This document shows positions 34,635 to 43,269 of a DNA stretch of 63,704 nt, piece by piece. The position numbers and the translations under genes were made by a program. Within the stretch, counting starts at the first letter, position 1; each line of letters opens with the position of its first letter. The DNA lies in NCBI RefSeq assembly GCF_020169415.1, contig NZ_JAIULG010000024.1, forward strand, positions 1 to 63,704, written 5' to 3'. The stretch comes from Tsukamurella sp. M9C. GTDB taxonomy: Bacteria > Actinomycetota > Actinomycetes > Mycobacteriales > Mycobacteriaceae. The notes beneath the pieces are model-generated. The model saw only the letters and a program-made list of their open reading frames with translations, made no database searches and was not told the DNA's origin.

Positions 34635-34709
34635 ATGCGCCAGACGCATGGCCCGGCCCGAAGAAAATAGCGTCTACCTGCGGGTTTCGGGGGTATGCGT
34701 GGGACGCAT
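34635..34709 (+). repeat. Dispersed two-palindrome repeat, copy C
   Basis: Palindromes ATGCGCCAGACGCAT (34635-34649) and ATGCGTGGGACGCAT (34695-34709), each preceded by GGGGT. The spacer contains GTCTACCTGCGGG. The right tail continues to AACAACACA. Inverted partner of copy B, 60 bp away. Confidence 0.85.
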
Positions 34710-34750
34710 GACTGCTCCGAACAACACACCGCCCCGCGCGGGCGACGAGC

Positions 34751-35251
34751 TCAGCGGAGGAGCGTGGCGGCGGCGTCGTCGAGGATCGGGCGGCGCTGGG
34801 CGGACGGGGCGTCCCAGAGCTTGCCGGTCAGGCCCTCCAGGGCCACGACCTTGGGCTCGAGCTCGCCGAGGGCCTTCGTGCGCTCCTCGCCCGACAGCTG
34901 GGCGGCGGCGATGATGCGGTCGTCGAGGGCGAAGACGGCGTCGTCGAGGGCGGCGAGATCGGACTCGGGGCCGTCGATCGCGGAATCGGCGGGCGGCGGG
35001 ACGGCGGGCGCGAAGGCGCCGCGGTGCACGTCGGCGATGGCGTAGCGGGTGCGCTGATGCAGCAGCGCCTCGGTGGAGGTGGCGTTCGCCCACTCGGCGG
35101 GCGCGCGGCCGGGCCGCCCGGGGATGAGGTCGCCGGAGTTGGCGAAGTCCTGGATCCGTTTGTTGGAGTCGCGGAGGAACCAGATCACGCCGACCAGCAG
35201 GAGAACCGCCACCACCGCGATCCCGATGACGATCACGATGCCGAAACTCAT
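34751..35251 (-). CDS. Single-pass membrane protein of unknown function
   Basis: 166 residues. One N-terminal membrane helix (about 3-26) is followed by a cytoplasmic or extracytoplasmic domain predicted to be mostly helical, with acidic stretches (DGPESDLAALDDAVFALDD). No family recognised. Its ATG overlaps the stop of the CoA-binding protein gene upstream, so the two are co-translated. Confidence 0.7.
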   Translation of the reverse strand: MSFGIVIVIGIAVVAVLLLVGVIWFLRDSNKRIQDFANSGDLIPGRPGRAPAEWANATSTEALLHQRTRYAIADVHRGAFAPAVPPPADSAIDGPESDLAALDDAVFALDDRIIAAAQLSGEERTKALGELEPKVVALEGLTGKLWDAPSAQRRPILDDAAATLLR

Positions 35252-35670
35252 GCGGTCCTCCTCGAGATGCGGGTGCGACGCTGTTCGATGATGAGGCAGC
35301 GGTCCTCGACGTAGAGCAGCCCCGCGGCCTCGGCGATCTCGCGCGCCTCCGCGGAGCGGATCCCCAGCTGCAACCAGAGCGCCGTCGCCCCGGCGGCGAC
35401 GGCCTGCCGGGCGATGTCGGGCGTGAACTCCGAGGGCCGGAAGACGTCGACCAGACCGACCTGTTCGGGCACGTCGGCCAGTGTGCGGTACACCGGCTCG
35501 CCGAGGATCTCGTCGGCGTGCGGGTTCACCGGGATGATGCGCCAGCCCCGGTGCTGCATGTAGGCGGGCACGTCGTGCGCCGCCTTCGCCGGATCGACGC
35601 TGGCCCCGACCACCGTGATGGTGTCGTAGTCGCGCAGGATCCTGTCGATCAGATCGTCCGTCGCGCTCAT
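35248..35670 (-). CDS. CoA-binding domain protein (YccU type)
   Basis: 140 residues forming one Rossmann-like CoA-binding domain: TITVVGASVDPAKAAHDVPAYMQ and GWRIIPVNPHADEILGEPVY, then VGLVDVFRPSEF and ALWLQLGI, with a cysteine in VEDRCLIIE. Such stand-alone proteins bind CoA and may be redox-regulated. The start is preceded by a TAAGCT box at leaderless spacing. Confidence 0.9.
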   Translation of the reverse strand: MSATDDLIDRILRDYDTITVVGASVDPAKAAHDVPAYMQHRGWRIIPVNPHADEILGEPVYRTLADVPEQVGLVDVFRPSEFTPDIARQAVAAGATALWLQLGIRSAEAREIAEAAGLLYVEDRCLIIEQRRTRISRRTA

Positions 35671-35676
35671 GACACC

Positions 35677-35682
35677 AGCTTA
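35677..35682 (-). promoter_or_regulatory. Probable -10 box of a leaderless promoter
   Basis: Minus strand TAAGCT, six bases, ATG at 35670. Confidence 0.5.
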
Positions 35683-35700
35683 GGCGGCCGGGGCCGGCTG

Positions 35701-35749
35701 CATCAGTCCTCGGGGGCGTCAGCCCTGAGACATCACGCCTGGGGCATCA
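35701..35749 (-). repeat. Degenerate 14-16-bp tandem repeat carrying four stop codons
   Basis: Four imperfect units of CATCAGCCCTCGGG type. On the minus strand each unit holds a TGA (35749, 35735, 35721 and 35705 as first bases); the first is the fadA2 stop. Probably a small slippage expansion at the gene end. Confidence 0.5.
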
Positions 35750-37030
35750 GCCCTCGATGATGGCGGTGATGCCCTGGCCGCCGGCGGCGCAGATCGAGAT
35801 CAGCGCGCGACCGCCGCCGTTCTCCTTGATCTGCTTCGCGGCCGAGGCCACGATCCGGCCGCCGGTCGCGGCGAACGGGTGGCCGGCCGCGAGCGACGAG
35901 CCGTTGACGTTGAGCTTGCTGCGGTCGATGGAGCCGAGCGGCTTGTCGAGGCCGAGGCGGTCCTTGCAGTACTCGGGCGACTCCCAGGCCTGCAGCGTCG
36001 CCAGCACCACGGAGGCGAAGGCCTCGTGGATCTCGTAGAAGTCGAAGTCCTGCAGCGTGAGGCCGTTGCGGGCCAGCAGCTTCGGCACCGCGTAGGTCGG
36101 CGCCATGAGCAGGCCGTCCTTGCCGCCGACGTAATCCACGGCCGAGTACTCGACGTCCTTGAGGTACGCGAGCACGGGCAGGCCGCGCTCGGCCGCCCAC
36201 TCGTCGGAGGACAGCAGCACCGTCGACGCGCCGTCGGTGAGCGGCGTGGAGTTGCCGGCCGTCATGGTCGCGTCGCCCAGCGAGACGCCGAAGACGGGCT
36301 TGAGGGTCGAGAGCTTCTCGACGGTGCTGCCCGGGCGCAGGTTGTCGTCGCGAGTGAGGCCGAGGTACGGGGTGACCAGGTCCTCGAAGAAGCCGCGGTC
36401 GTAGGCGGCGGCCATGTTGGTGTGGCTGAGGTAGGCCAGCTCGTCCTGCTCGGCGCGGGAGACGCCCATCTCCTTGGCGGTGATGGCGGCGTGCTCGCCC
36501 ATCGACATGCCGGTGCGGGGCTCGCCGTTGCGCGGGATGTCGATGCCGAGGTTCGCGGGGAGCTTCCCGAGCAGCTTGAGGCGGTCGACGGTGCTGCCCG
36601 TGCGGTTGAGCTCGAGCATCACCTTGCGCATGCCCTCGGAGACGCCGATCGGGGCGTCGGAGGTGGTGTCGACGCCGCCGCCGACGGCCGCCTCGTAGCG
36701 GCCGAGCTGGATGCCCTGGGCCGCGGCGTTGATCGCCTGCAGACCGGTGGCGCAGGCCTGCTGCACGTCGAAGGCGGGGGTGTACGGGCTCAGGGGGCTG
36801 CCGAGCACCGACTCGCGGATCAGGTTGAAGTCACGGCTGTGCTTGAGCACGGCGCCGCCGACCACGGCGCCCAGCTGCTCGCCCTGCAGGTTGAAGCGGC
36901 TCACGAGACCATTGAGGGCAGCGGTGAACATGTCCTGGTTGCTGGCCTTCGCGTACGCACGGTCCGAACGCGCGAAGGGGATCCGGTTTCCACCGAGGAT
37001 GGCGACCGGACGGGTTTCGATGTTTGCCAC
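35747..37030 (-). CDS. fadA2: Acetyl-CoA acyltransferase (thiolase), FadA2-type
   Basis: 427 residues. Thiolase signatures: nucleophile cysteine in [40 protein letters not shown] with the His, EIHEAFASV, and the second cysteine in [10 protein letters not shown]. It carries out the final thiolytic step of beta-oxidation or the reverse condensation. Position opposite fabG4-htdX matches M. tuberculosis Rv0243. The start is GTG with GGGAG upstream. Palindromic operator sites lie in the 105-bp divergent region. Confidence 0.94.
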   Translation of the reverse strand: MANIETRPVAILGGNRIPFARSDRAYAKASNQDMFTAALNGLVSRFNLQGEQLGAVVGGAVLKHSRDFNLIRESVLGSPLSPYTPAFDVQQACATGLQAINAAAQGIQLGRYEAAVGGGVDTTSDAPIGVSEGMRKVMLELNRTGSTVDRLKLLGKLPANLGIDIPRNGEPRTGMSMGEHAAITAKEMGVSRAEQDELAYLSHTNMAAAYDRGFFEDLVTPYLGLTRDDNLRPGSTVEKLSTLKPVFGVSLGDATMTAGNSTPLTDGASTVLLSSDEWAAERGLPVLAYLKDVEYSAVDYVGGKDGLLMAPTYAVPKLLARNGLTLQDFDFYEIHEAFASVVLATLQAWESPEYCKDRLGLDKPLGSIDRSKLNVNGSSLAAGHPFAATGGRIVASAAKQIKENGGGRALISICAAGGQGITAIIEG

Positions 37031-37057
37031 GGGTTTCTCCCAGTGATCGAGGGTTGC

Positions 37058-37086
37058 TACTACCGAGTATTCTTACTCTGGAGTAA
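37058..37086. promoter_or_regulatory. Operator pair between fadA2 and fabG4
   Basis: TTACTCTGGAGTAA (37073-37086) is a perfect palindrome, with a weaker TACT-ACCG-AGTA copy at 37058-37069. The same pattern occurs at 40944-40988 in front of the TetR gene, pointing to one shared repressor. Confidence 0.75.
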
Positions 37087-37135
37087 GTTGCTTGTCGATA
37101 GCCTATCGGAACCCCACACGGATGAGGTACCTCAC

Positions 37136-38494
37136 ATGCCTGATGCACCCAGCACGGACTTCTACGCGGCCTTCGTGAAGTCGGGCCCCGGCTCCTTCCT
37201 GGCCAGCCGCCTCGGCCTGCCGCAGCCGCCCGTCCTGCGCCGCTACCAGGCCGGCAAGCCCGCGCTCGCCGGCCCCGTCCTCCTCGGCGGCAAGGGCCGC
37301 CTCGTCGAGCCCGTCCGCGAGCTGCTCGCCGACTACGACCTCGTGGTCAACAACGGCGGCGCCCGCGGCGCCGAGAAGCTCGGCGGCGCGGTCTTCGACG
37401 CCACCGGCATCACCAACATCGACGACCTCAAGGGCCTGTACGAGTTCTTCGGCCCGCAGATCCGCTCCCTGGGCAACAGCGCCCGCCTCGTGGTGCTCGG
37501 CACCACCCCGGAGCTGATCGAGGACCTCGACGAGCACATCGTCCAGCGCTCCCTCGAGGGCTTCACCCGCTCCGTCGCCAAGGAGCTGCGCGACGGCGCC
37601 ACCGCCCAGCTCGTCTACGTGCACCCGGACGCCGCGACCGGCGCCTCGGGCCTCGCGTCGACGCTGCGCTTCCTCCTGTCGGGCAAGTCGGCGTACGTCG
37701 ACGCGCAGGTCATCCGCATCACCGACAAGGACGCCGCCGCCCCGGCCGACTGGGACAAGCCGCTCGCCGGCAAGGTCGCGCTCGTGACCGGCGCCGCGCG
37801 CGGCATCGGCGCCACCATCGCCGAGGTCCTCGCGCGCGACGGTGCCCACGTCATCGCCGCCGACATCCCCGCCGCCGGCGAGGCCCTGTCCGAGGTCGCG
37901 AACAAGGTCGGCGGCACCGCGCTGCCGCTGGACGTGACCGCGGCGGACGCCGGCGCGAAGATCGCCGAGCTGGTGAAGTCGCGCCACAGCGGCCTCGACA
38001 TCGTCGTCAACAACGCCGGCATCACCCGCGACAAGCTGCTCGCCAACATGGACGAGGGCAAGTGGAACTCGGTCATGGCCGTCAACCTCAAGGCCCCGAA
38101 GCAGCTGGTCGACGACCTGCTCGCCGCCGGCGCGCTGAACGAGGGCGGCTCCGTCGTCGACGTCTCGTCGATCGCCGGCATCGCGGGCAACCGCGGCCAG
38201 ACCAACTACGGCGCGACCAAGGCCGGCGTCATCGGCATCGTCGACGCCTACACCCCGGTCCTGGCGAAGAAGAACATCACCATCAACGCGGTGGCGCCCG
38301 GTTTCATCGAGACCGCCATGACCGCCGCGATCCCGCTGGCCACGCGCCAGGCCGGCCGCCTCATGAACTCGCTGCAACAGGGCGGCCAGACCGTCGACGT
38401 CGCGGAGACCATCGCCTACTTCGCCGCGCCCGCCTCGGCCGCCGTGACCGGCAACGTCGTGCGCGTCTGCGGTCAGAGCCTGCTGGGGGCCTGA
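37136..38494 (+). CDS. fabG4: 3-oxoacyl reductase with N-terminal extra domain, FabG4-type
   Basis: 452 residues. A 215-residue N-terminal domain of flavodoxin-like character precedes the SDR domain ([29 protein letters not shown], and the [20 protein letters not shown] catalytic region). Mycobacterial FabG4 (Rv0242c, 454 residues) has exactly this layout and reduces long 3-oxoacyl-CoA/ACP with NADH. GAGG lies eight bases before the ATG. Followed 2 bp later by htdX. Confidence 0.95.
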   Translation: MPDAPSTDFYAAFVKSGPGSFLASRLGLPQPPVLRRYQAGKPALAGPVLLGGKGRLVEPVRELLADYDLVVNNGGARGAEKLGGAVFDATGITNIDDLKGLYEFFGPQIRSLGNSARLVVLGTTPELIEDLDEHIVQRSLEGFTRSVAKELRDGATAQLVYVHPDAATGASGLASTLRFLLSGKSAYVDAQVIRITDKDAAAPADWDKPLAGKVALVTGAARGIGATIAEVLARDGAHVIAADIPAAGEALSEVANKVGGTALPLDVTAADAGAKIAELVKSRHSGLDIVVNNAGITRDKLLANMDEGKWNSVMAVNLKAPKQLVDDLLAAGALNEGGSVVDVSSIAGIAGNRGQTNYGATKAGVIGIVDAYTPVLAKKNITINAVAPGFIETAMTAAIPLATRQAGRLMNSLQQGGQTVDVAETIAYFAAPASAAVTGNVVRVCGQSLLGA

Positions 38495-38496
38495 TC

Positions 38497-39387
38497 ATGG
38501 CGAAGAACGTGACCGTGCTGCAGGCGCCGCCGTCGAGCCTGTCCGTGCTCACGCGCGGGCTGCGCGGCGTCCTGCCGGTGGTCGGTAAGCAGGGGAAACT
38601 CACCCCGGAGACCGCGCTGCCGGACCGGACCGTCGAGCTCACCGTCGACGTGGATCCCGCGCGAGTCGGCGAGTACTGCGAGGCCGTCGGGCTGAAGAAC
38701 ACCGGCGAGGTGCCCGTGATGTACCTCTACGTGCTCTCCTTCCCGCTGATCATGGACCTGTTCCTCTCGGACGACTTCCCCGCCGCGGCGGTGGGGTCGG
38801 TGCACGTGGAGAACACGATCACGCGCCGCCGCCGGGTGGAGCCGGGCGAGAAGCTGACGCTGCGCACGTCCGTCGGCAACCTGCGCGAGCACCGCAAGGG
38901 CATGCTCATCGACTTCACGACGGAGTTCACGGACGCGTCCGGCGCGTCGGTGGCGTCCGAGGTGTCGACGATGCTGATCCAGCAGCGGACCTCGCTCTCC
39001 GGTGAGCCGTCCGGTCCCGCGCCGAAGGAGGGCCGCCCCGGCGCTCCCGACGCGCTGCTCTCGGCCGACGGCGGACTGATCCGCCGCTACGCCGGCGTGA
39101 GCGGCGACCGGAACCCGATTCACATGTCGCCCATCGGCGGCAAGGCGTTCGGTTTCCCGTCGTCGATCGCGCACGGCGCGTGGACGGCGGCGGCGATGCT
39201 GCGCGTCGTCGAGGGCCACATCCCCGACGCGGTCGTGCACCACGTGCGCTTCGGCAAGCCGGTCATCCTGCCCGCGAAGATCGGGCTGTACGTCTCGCGC
39301 GACGAGGCGACCGGCGGCACCGAGATCGTCGCGAAGGACCTGAAGAAGGGCTTCCCGCACGTGACGGCCACCGTCACCCCGCTGTAA
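38497..39387 (+). CDS. htdX: 3-hydroxyacyl dehydratase (MaoC-like), HtdX-type
   Basis: 296 residues as a double hot-dog protein. The MaoC hydratase motif is seen in the second half: YAGVSGDRNPIHMS with the catalytic Asp/His, then FPSSIAHGAWTAAAML. It should dehydrate or hydrate 3-hydroxyacyl thioesters, working with FabG4 and FadA2 in a fatty acid cycle. Matches M. tuberculosis Rv0241c in length and place. The ATG is 2 bp after the fabG4 stop. Confidence 0.94.
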   Translation: MAKNVTVLQAPPSSLSVLTRGLRGVLPVVGKQGKLTPETALPDRTVELTVDVDPARVGEYCEAVGLKNTGEVPVMYLYVLSFPLIMDLFLSDDFPAAAVGSVHVENTITRRRRVEPGEKLTLRTSVGNLREHRKGMLIDFTTEFTDASGASVASEVSTMLIQQRTSLSGEPSGPAPKEGRPGAPDALLSADGGLIRRYAGVSGDRNPIHMSPIGGKAFGFPSSIAHGAWTAAAMLRVVEGHIPDAVVHHVRFGKPVILPAKIGLYVSRDEATGGTEIVAKDLKKGFPHVTATVTPL

Positions 39388-39518
39388 GTCCAGTTCTCCG
39401 ACGGTGCCCGCCCGGCTTCGGCCGCGGCGGGCATCGTCGTCTCCGGGCTCGGGCGGTGGCTCTGGCTGCGGCTCGCGCACGCGACGGCAGAAGGGCGGTG
39501 TAGTCGTTCGGAGAAGCT

Positions 39519-39593
39519 ATGCGCACCACGCATACCCCCTGTATGTGCAGGTCAGGCACATATTCGATCGCTCGAGCGATGCGCCACGCGCAT
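39519..39593 (-). repeat. Dispersed two-palindrome repeat, copy D
   Basis: Palindromes ATGCGCACCACGCAT (39519-39533) and ATGCGCCACGCGCAT (39579-39593). The reverse complement of the spacer has GCCTGACCTGCA and ends in GGGGGT. The left (outward) tail reads, in reverse complement, GCTTCTCCGAACGACTACACC. Copy D and inverted copy E flank the gene at 39617-40183. Confidence 0.85.
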
Positions 39594-39604
39594 TGCGCTT
39601 GCCG

Positions 39605-39610
39605 TACTCT
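39605..39610 (+). promoter_or_regulatory. Probable -10 box of a leaderless promoter
   Basis: TACTCT, six bases, ATG at 39617. It lies directly beside repeat copy D. Confidence 0.5.
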
Positions 39611-39616
39611 CGATTC

Positions 39617-40183
39617 ATGTCGACAGATCGCGCAGTCGAGCGGCGCAATTGGACCCACTTCGGGTACGGACTGGCGCTGTTCGTACTGCTCGACGTCACG
39701 GCATTACTCTGGGCCGGAACCTTCCCCGGTGACCCCGGCCTGGGACTGCTGTCGTTCCTCGGCGGTGCGTTTCTCGTCGTGGCTTGGCTGGTGTATCTGG
39801 CGGCGTGGGCGCGGACGATCCGCCGCTTCGTGTGGCAGTTGCTGATCATTCCGCTCATCGGGGCGACCGCCATCGCACTGTTGTGGACGAACGCCGTACC
39901 CGACACCCGGTGGAACTACGACGAACCCCGGCTGCGAGCCGCCGCCGAAAGAATGCTCGCCGACCCGCGGGCGGACGTCGACGACTACGCAGCACGGTCG
40001 ATCGGCACGCAGGACGTGTATTCGGCGTCCAAGAGGGAAGGTGTCGTGCGATTCCACATCGCAGGTCCGTCGATCAGCACCACCTCCCTGGCATACCACC
40101 CCGACGGCGCGATTCCGACCGATGCGACTCGAACCAGGGTCACGCACCTCTCCGGCCGGTGGTGGCTGGAACTGTCGGACTAG
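39617..40183 (+). CDS. Membrane protein between two inverted repeat copies
   Basis: 188 residues with three hydrophobic helices (about residues 16-36, 44-65, 73-94) and a C-terminal soluble domain of about 90 residues rich in Arg/Asp (RLRAAAERMLADPRADVDDY). No family recognised. Its base use looks less GC-rich than its neighbours, and it lies exactly between inverted copies D and E, which suggests cargo acquired with the repeat pair. It has no counterpart at this place in the M. tuberculosis order as I remember it. Confidence 0.7.
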   Translation: MSTDRAVERRNWTHFGYGLALFVLLDVTALLWAGTFPGDPGLGLLSFLGGAFLVVAWLVYLAAWARTIRRFVWQLLIIPLIGATAIALLWTNAVPDTRWNYDEPRLRAAAERMLADPRADVDDYAARSIGTQDVYSASKREGVVRFHIAGPSISTTSLAYHPDGAIPTDATRTRVTHLSGRWWLELSD

Positions 40184-40193
40184 CGCATAGGCG

Positions 40194-40267
40194 ATGCGCA
40201 GCACGCATCGCCCCTATCCGAAGATCGGCTTCTGACCTGGCACTACCGGGGTATGCGTCGGACGCAT
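40194..40267 (+). repeat. Dispersed two-palindrome repeat, copy E
   Basis: Palindromes ATGCGCAGCACGCAT (40194-40208) and ATGCGTCGGACGCAT (40253-40267, preceded by GGGGT). The spacer has TTCTGACCTGGC. The right tail GCTTCGCGGAGC forms a GCT/AGC hairpin and ends ACTACACC, the same end as copy D. Confidence 0.85.
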
Positions 40268-40335
40268 CGCTTCGCGGAGCGACTACACCCGCCGTGCCCG
40301 GGCACCCGCCCACCGGGCCGGGCACCGTCGGACGA

Positions 40336-40932
40336 TTACTCCGGGCGCTCGCCGCGGATGCCGCCCCAGAGGAACGAGGTCATGATCTCGACGGCGCGGT
40401 CGAGTTCGACCTTGCCGGTGGCCAGACGGTCCGCGATCGCCTCACCGGAGCCGACGAGGGCGACGGCGTAGAGCTCGAAGTCGGTGTCCTCCGGCGCGTA
40501 CTTGGCGGCCTCGCGGAGCAGCACCGCGGTCATCTCGACCACCCGCTCGCGGTTCACCTCGGTGAGCGCGGCGAACGCCGCCTGGCCGGTCGCCTCGCGG
40601 TAGATCACGCGCCAGGCGTCGCGGTTCTCGTCGACGTACTTCAGGAAGCCGGCGATCACCGAACGCAGGCGCTGCAGGGGCGGCAGCGTGGGGCTGGCGT
40701 CGAACTCGATGCTGCGCATGAACCGGCCGGCCTCGCGGGTGACGCACGCGGCGAAGAGCTCGTCCTTCGACCCGTAGTACAGGTACAGCATCGGCTTGCT
40801 GATCTGCGCCTCGCGGGCCACCGCGTCCATCGACGTCTCGTAGAAGCCGTTGCGCGAGAACACCTTGATGGCGGCGTCCAGCATCTGCTGCTCGCGCACC
40901 GCGCGCGGCAAACGCTTCGTCCCACCGGCCAT
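40336..40932 (-). CDS. TetR-family regulator, Rv0238-like
   Basis: 198 residues. N-terminal helix-turn-helix with FYETSMDAVAREAQISKPMLYLYYGSKDEL at about residues 24-53, then a helical ligand domain. In M. tuberculosis the corresponding Rv0238 lies in the same block with fadE5-fadA2-fabG4-htdX. Palindromes of TTACTC type lie directly upstream of its own AAGGAGG ribosome-binding site and also before fadA2/fabG4, so autoregulation and control of the fatty acid genes by an acyl-CoA ligand is likely. Confidence 0.9.
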   Translation of the reverse strand: MAGGTKRLPRAVREQQMLDAAIKVFSRNGFYETSMDAVAREAQISKPMLYLYYGSKDELFAACVTREAGRFMRSIEFDASPTLPPLQRLRSVIAGFLKYVDENRDAWRVIYREATGQAAFAALTEVNRERVVEMTAVLLREAAKYAPEDTDFELYAVALVGSGEAIADRLATGKVELDRAVEIMTSFLWGGIRGERPE

Positions 40933-40943
40933 CGGCGTCCTCC

Positions 40944-40988
40944 TTACTCTCGAGTCAGATCCTAGCCCACGAGGTTACTCGCAAGTAA
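40944..40988. promoter_or_regulatory. Operator pair upstream of the TetR gene
   Basis: TTACTCTCGAGTCA (40944-40957) and TTACTCGCAAGTAA (40975-40988), 31 bp apart centre to centre. Same consensus as the fadA2/fabG4 sites. Confidence 0.75.
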
Positions 40989-41011
40989 GTTCCGGTGAAA
41001 TCCGTTCGGAA

Positions 41012-42175
41012 TCAGCAGCGTACGGCGTGCTTCGCGCGCGCCACTCGCAGCACCGAATCGTCGAGCTGCTTCGCCGTGATCCGCTTCGCCTTCACCGACG
41101 CCTCCACCGCATCGATCGCCGCGCTCAGCTGATCGGTCGAGATCCACAGCGCCACGTCGGCGCCGGCCTCGAGCGACTTCGCGACGGCCTGCGGCACGCT
41201 GAACCGGTCGGTGATCGCCTTCATGCCCGACAGGTCGTCCGTGAAGATCGGGCCGTCGAAGCGCTTCGCCCCGTACCCGACACCGTCGCGCAGGAGCCGC
41301 ATCGTCGCGGGACTGAGGCTGGTCGGCAGGCCCGGCTCGGTGAGCCCCGGCACCGTCAGGTGGCCGACCATGACGCCCGCATCCCCGGTGTTCACCGCGG
41401 CGCGGAACGGGATGAGGTCCTTCTGCTTGAGCTGATTCAGCGGCGGCACGCTCACGCCGCCCTGATGCGAGTCGCCCGACGAGCTGCCGTGCCCCGGGAA
41501 GTGCTTGAACACCGGGTACACGCCGCCGTCGCGCAGGCCCGCGGCGAAGGCCTGCGAGTACTGCACCACCACAGTGGGATCCGCGGAGTAGGAGCGGTCG
41601 CCGATCACGGAGTCGTCGGGTTGGGCGGAGACGTCGGCGTCGGGCGCGAAGTCCACGGTGATCCCCTTGGACTTGAGCAGCTTCCCGATCCGTGCGCCCT
41701 CGGCGCGCGCCTGCGGCACCGTCATCGTCTTCGCCAACTCGCGCGCCGAGACGAGGTCGGCGCCGGGCACGCGCGAGACGCGGCCGCCCTCCTCGTCGAC
41801 GGAGACCATGGCCGGCACCTTCCCCGCCTTCGCGACCGCCTGCAGGGTCCCGCCCGAGAACACCGCGCGATCGGTCCAGCTGCCGATGAACACGCCGCCC
41901 ACGCCCTGCTGCACGGCACGCCGGGCGTCGGCGGCGTCGCGCACGCCGACCATGAGCAGCTGCCCGACCTTCTCGCGCACCGAGAGCTTCGCGAGGAAGT
42001 CCGTACCGCACGTCGCAGGGCGTCCCGCACCCGACGACGGTGCCGTCGACATGGTCGCCGACGGGGCCTGCACCGCGGTCGTCGTGGACGGCGGGGCGTC
42101 GGGAGTGGACGGGCCGCACGCCGCGACGCCGGCCGCGGCGATCACCAGGATCGTGAGGTTCCGAAACTTCTGCAT
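41012..42175 (-). CDS. lpqI: Lipoprotein beta-N-acetylglucosaminidase, LpqI/NagZ-like (GH3)
   Basis: 387 residues. Signal peptide with lipobox and lipidated Cys20 (GVAACG), a Pro/Thr/Ser linker to about residue 55, then a family 3 glycoside hydrolase domain. KHFPGHGSSSGDSH is the NagZ Asp-His loop, and the nucleophile aspartate is in FTDDLSGMKAI. It trims GlcNAc from muropeptides during cell-wall recycling on the outer face of the membrane. Matches M. tuberculosis LpqI (Rv0237). It is 79 bp downstream of the TetR gene. Confidence 0.93.
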   Translation of the reverse strand: MQKFRNLTILVIAAAGVAACGPSTPDAPPSTTTAVQAPSATMSTAPSSGAGRPATCGTDFLAKLSVREKVGQLLMVGVRDAADARRAVQQGVGGVFIGSWTDRAVFSGGTLQAVAKAGKVPAMVSVDEEGGRVSRVPGADLVSARELAKTMTVPQARAEGARIGKLLKSKGITVDFAPDADVSAQPDDSVIGDRSYSADPTVVVQYSQAFAAGLRDGGVYPVFKHFPGHGSSSGDSHQGGVSVPPLNQLKQKDLIPFRAAVNTGDAGVMVGHLTVPGLTEPGLPTSLSPATMRLLRDGVGYGAKRFDGPIFTDDLSGMKAITDRFSVPQAVAKSLEAGADVALWISTDQLSAAIDAVEASVKAKRITAKQLDDSVLRVARAKHAVRC

Positions 42176-42202
42176 CGGGGCCAGTCTGTCAGATCGGGTC
42201 GG

Positions 42203-43126
42203 CTATCGGGACAGTCGAAGCAGCTTGCCGGTGAGGGTCGTCGCGTACAGCGCGGCGCCGTCCCATCCCGGGCCGCGGCCGAACCGCACCGACGTCACGC
42301 CGCGGTGGCCGGTCGCGATCGTGCACTGCGCGCCGGTCGCCGGATCGAGCCGCACGACGGTCCCGGGCAGGTCGAGCGCGACGTAGACGGCACCGTCGGG
42401 CCCCACGGTGAGGTCGTCGGCGAAGTGCCCCGGCCCGAACCCGGGCACCTCGTAGCGGCGCGGCCGGTCGGGCCGCGCGGGATCGATGGCGTAGAGCCGC
42501 GTGGTCGCGGTGGTGGCCGTCGAGGCCCACAGGCGGCCGGAGGCACCGTCGAACCAGAGGCCGTTGACGGGCTCGCCGCGCAGCGCGAAGGGCACGGCCG
42601 CGCCGCCGGGCGCGGTGGCGACGATCCCCTGCCGCGGGCCGAGGACGGTGCTGGTCACGGCGCGGCCGTCGGGCAGGAGCGCGAGGCCGTTGGGCATGGT
42701 CAGCCCGGACGCGACGACGCGAGCCGCGCCGGTGGCCGGGTCCACGACAGTCACCGTGCCGTCCGTCCTCCCCAGCAGCCCCGACGGTGCGCTGTTCGCC
42801 GTCGCGACGTGCACCGCGCCGTCGCGCACCACGATCCCGCCGGGGTTCGGCAGGTCGACGACGGTGCGCAGCGCGCCGGGCGCGGCGCCCGCGAGCAGGC
42901 TCCCCTTCCCTGTCACCACGTTCTGCCGGGCCAGGTAGACGGTGCCGGCACCGTCGAAGGCGAGGTTCTCGAGCGTGCCCATCCCGGACCGCAGGACCGT
43001 CGTGCGCCAGCCTCCGCAAGCCTGGTTCGACGGTGCCGCTCCCGCCGTCGCGGGAGTCACCGCGAGCGCGGCGATCGCGGCGGAGGCGAGGGCGGCGGCG
43101 CGGAGCGGAGTGCGGCTTCTTCGCAT
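42203..43126 (-). CDS. Secreted SMP-30/gluconolactonase-like beta-propeller
   Basis: 307 residues. A cleavable Sec signal peptide (about 1-31, cleavage after GAA) leads to a six-bladed beta-propeller: repeated blades such as ENLAFDGAGTVYLA, NGLALLPDGRAVTS and FADDLTVGPDGAVYVAL. These resemble SMP-30 lactonases; the metal-site Asp and Asn residues are consistent but the substrate is unknown. Two cysteines (ACGGW and QCTIA) may link the ends. Probably co-transcribed with lpqI, 27 bp away. Confidence 0.82.
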   Translation of the reverse strand: MRRSRTPLRAAALASAAIAALAVTPATAGAAPSNQACGGWRTTVLRSGMGTLENLAFDGAGTVYLARQNVVTGKGSLLAGAAPGALRTVVDLPNPGGIVVRDGAVHVATANSAPSGLLGRTDGTVTVVDPATGAARVVASGLTMPNGLALLPDGRAVTSTVLGPRQGIVATAPGGAAVPFALRGEPVNGLWFDGASGRLWASTATTATTRLYAIDPARPDRPRRYEVPGFGPGHFADDLTVGPDGAVYVALDLPGTVVRLDPATGAQCTIATGHRGVTSVRFGRGPGWDGAALYATTLTGKLLRLSR

Positions 43127-43269
43127 GCGCGCAGTCTGGCAGGCGGGGGAAAACCAGCCCGGGGGCGCGTCCGCGACGCGCCGGACTCGCCCGGACTTGC
43201 ATCTTGCAACCGAGGCGTTTCGGCGTAGCCTGGAGGCATCAGGTAACCGTGAAGATCGAGGTGATCCGC

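Larger units (their letters stand above)
34420..34750. other. 331-bp convergent intergenic region holding repeat copies B and C
   Basis: No gene is seen. The region is filled by two oppositely oriented copies of the dispersed repeat, 60 bp apart, with outward tails ending in ACAACAC-type sequence on both sides. Confidence 0.75.
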
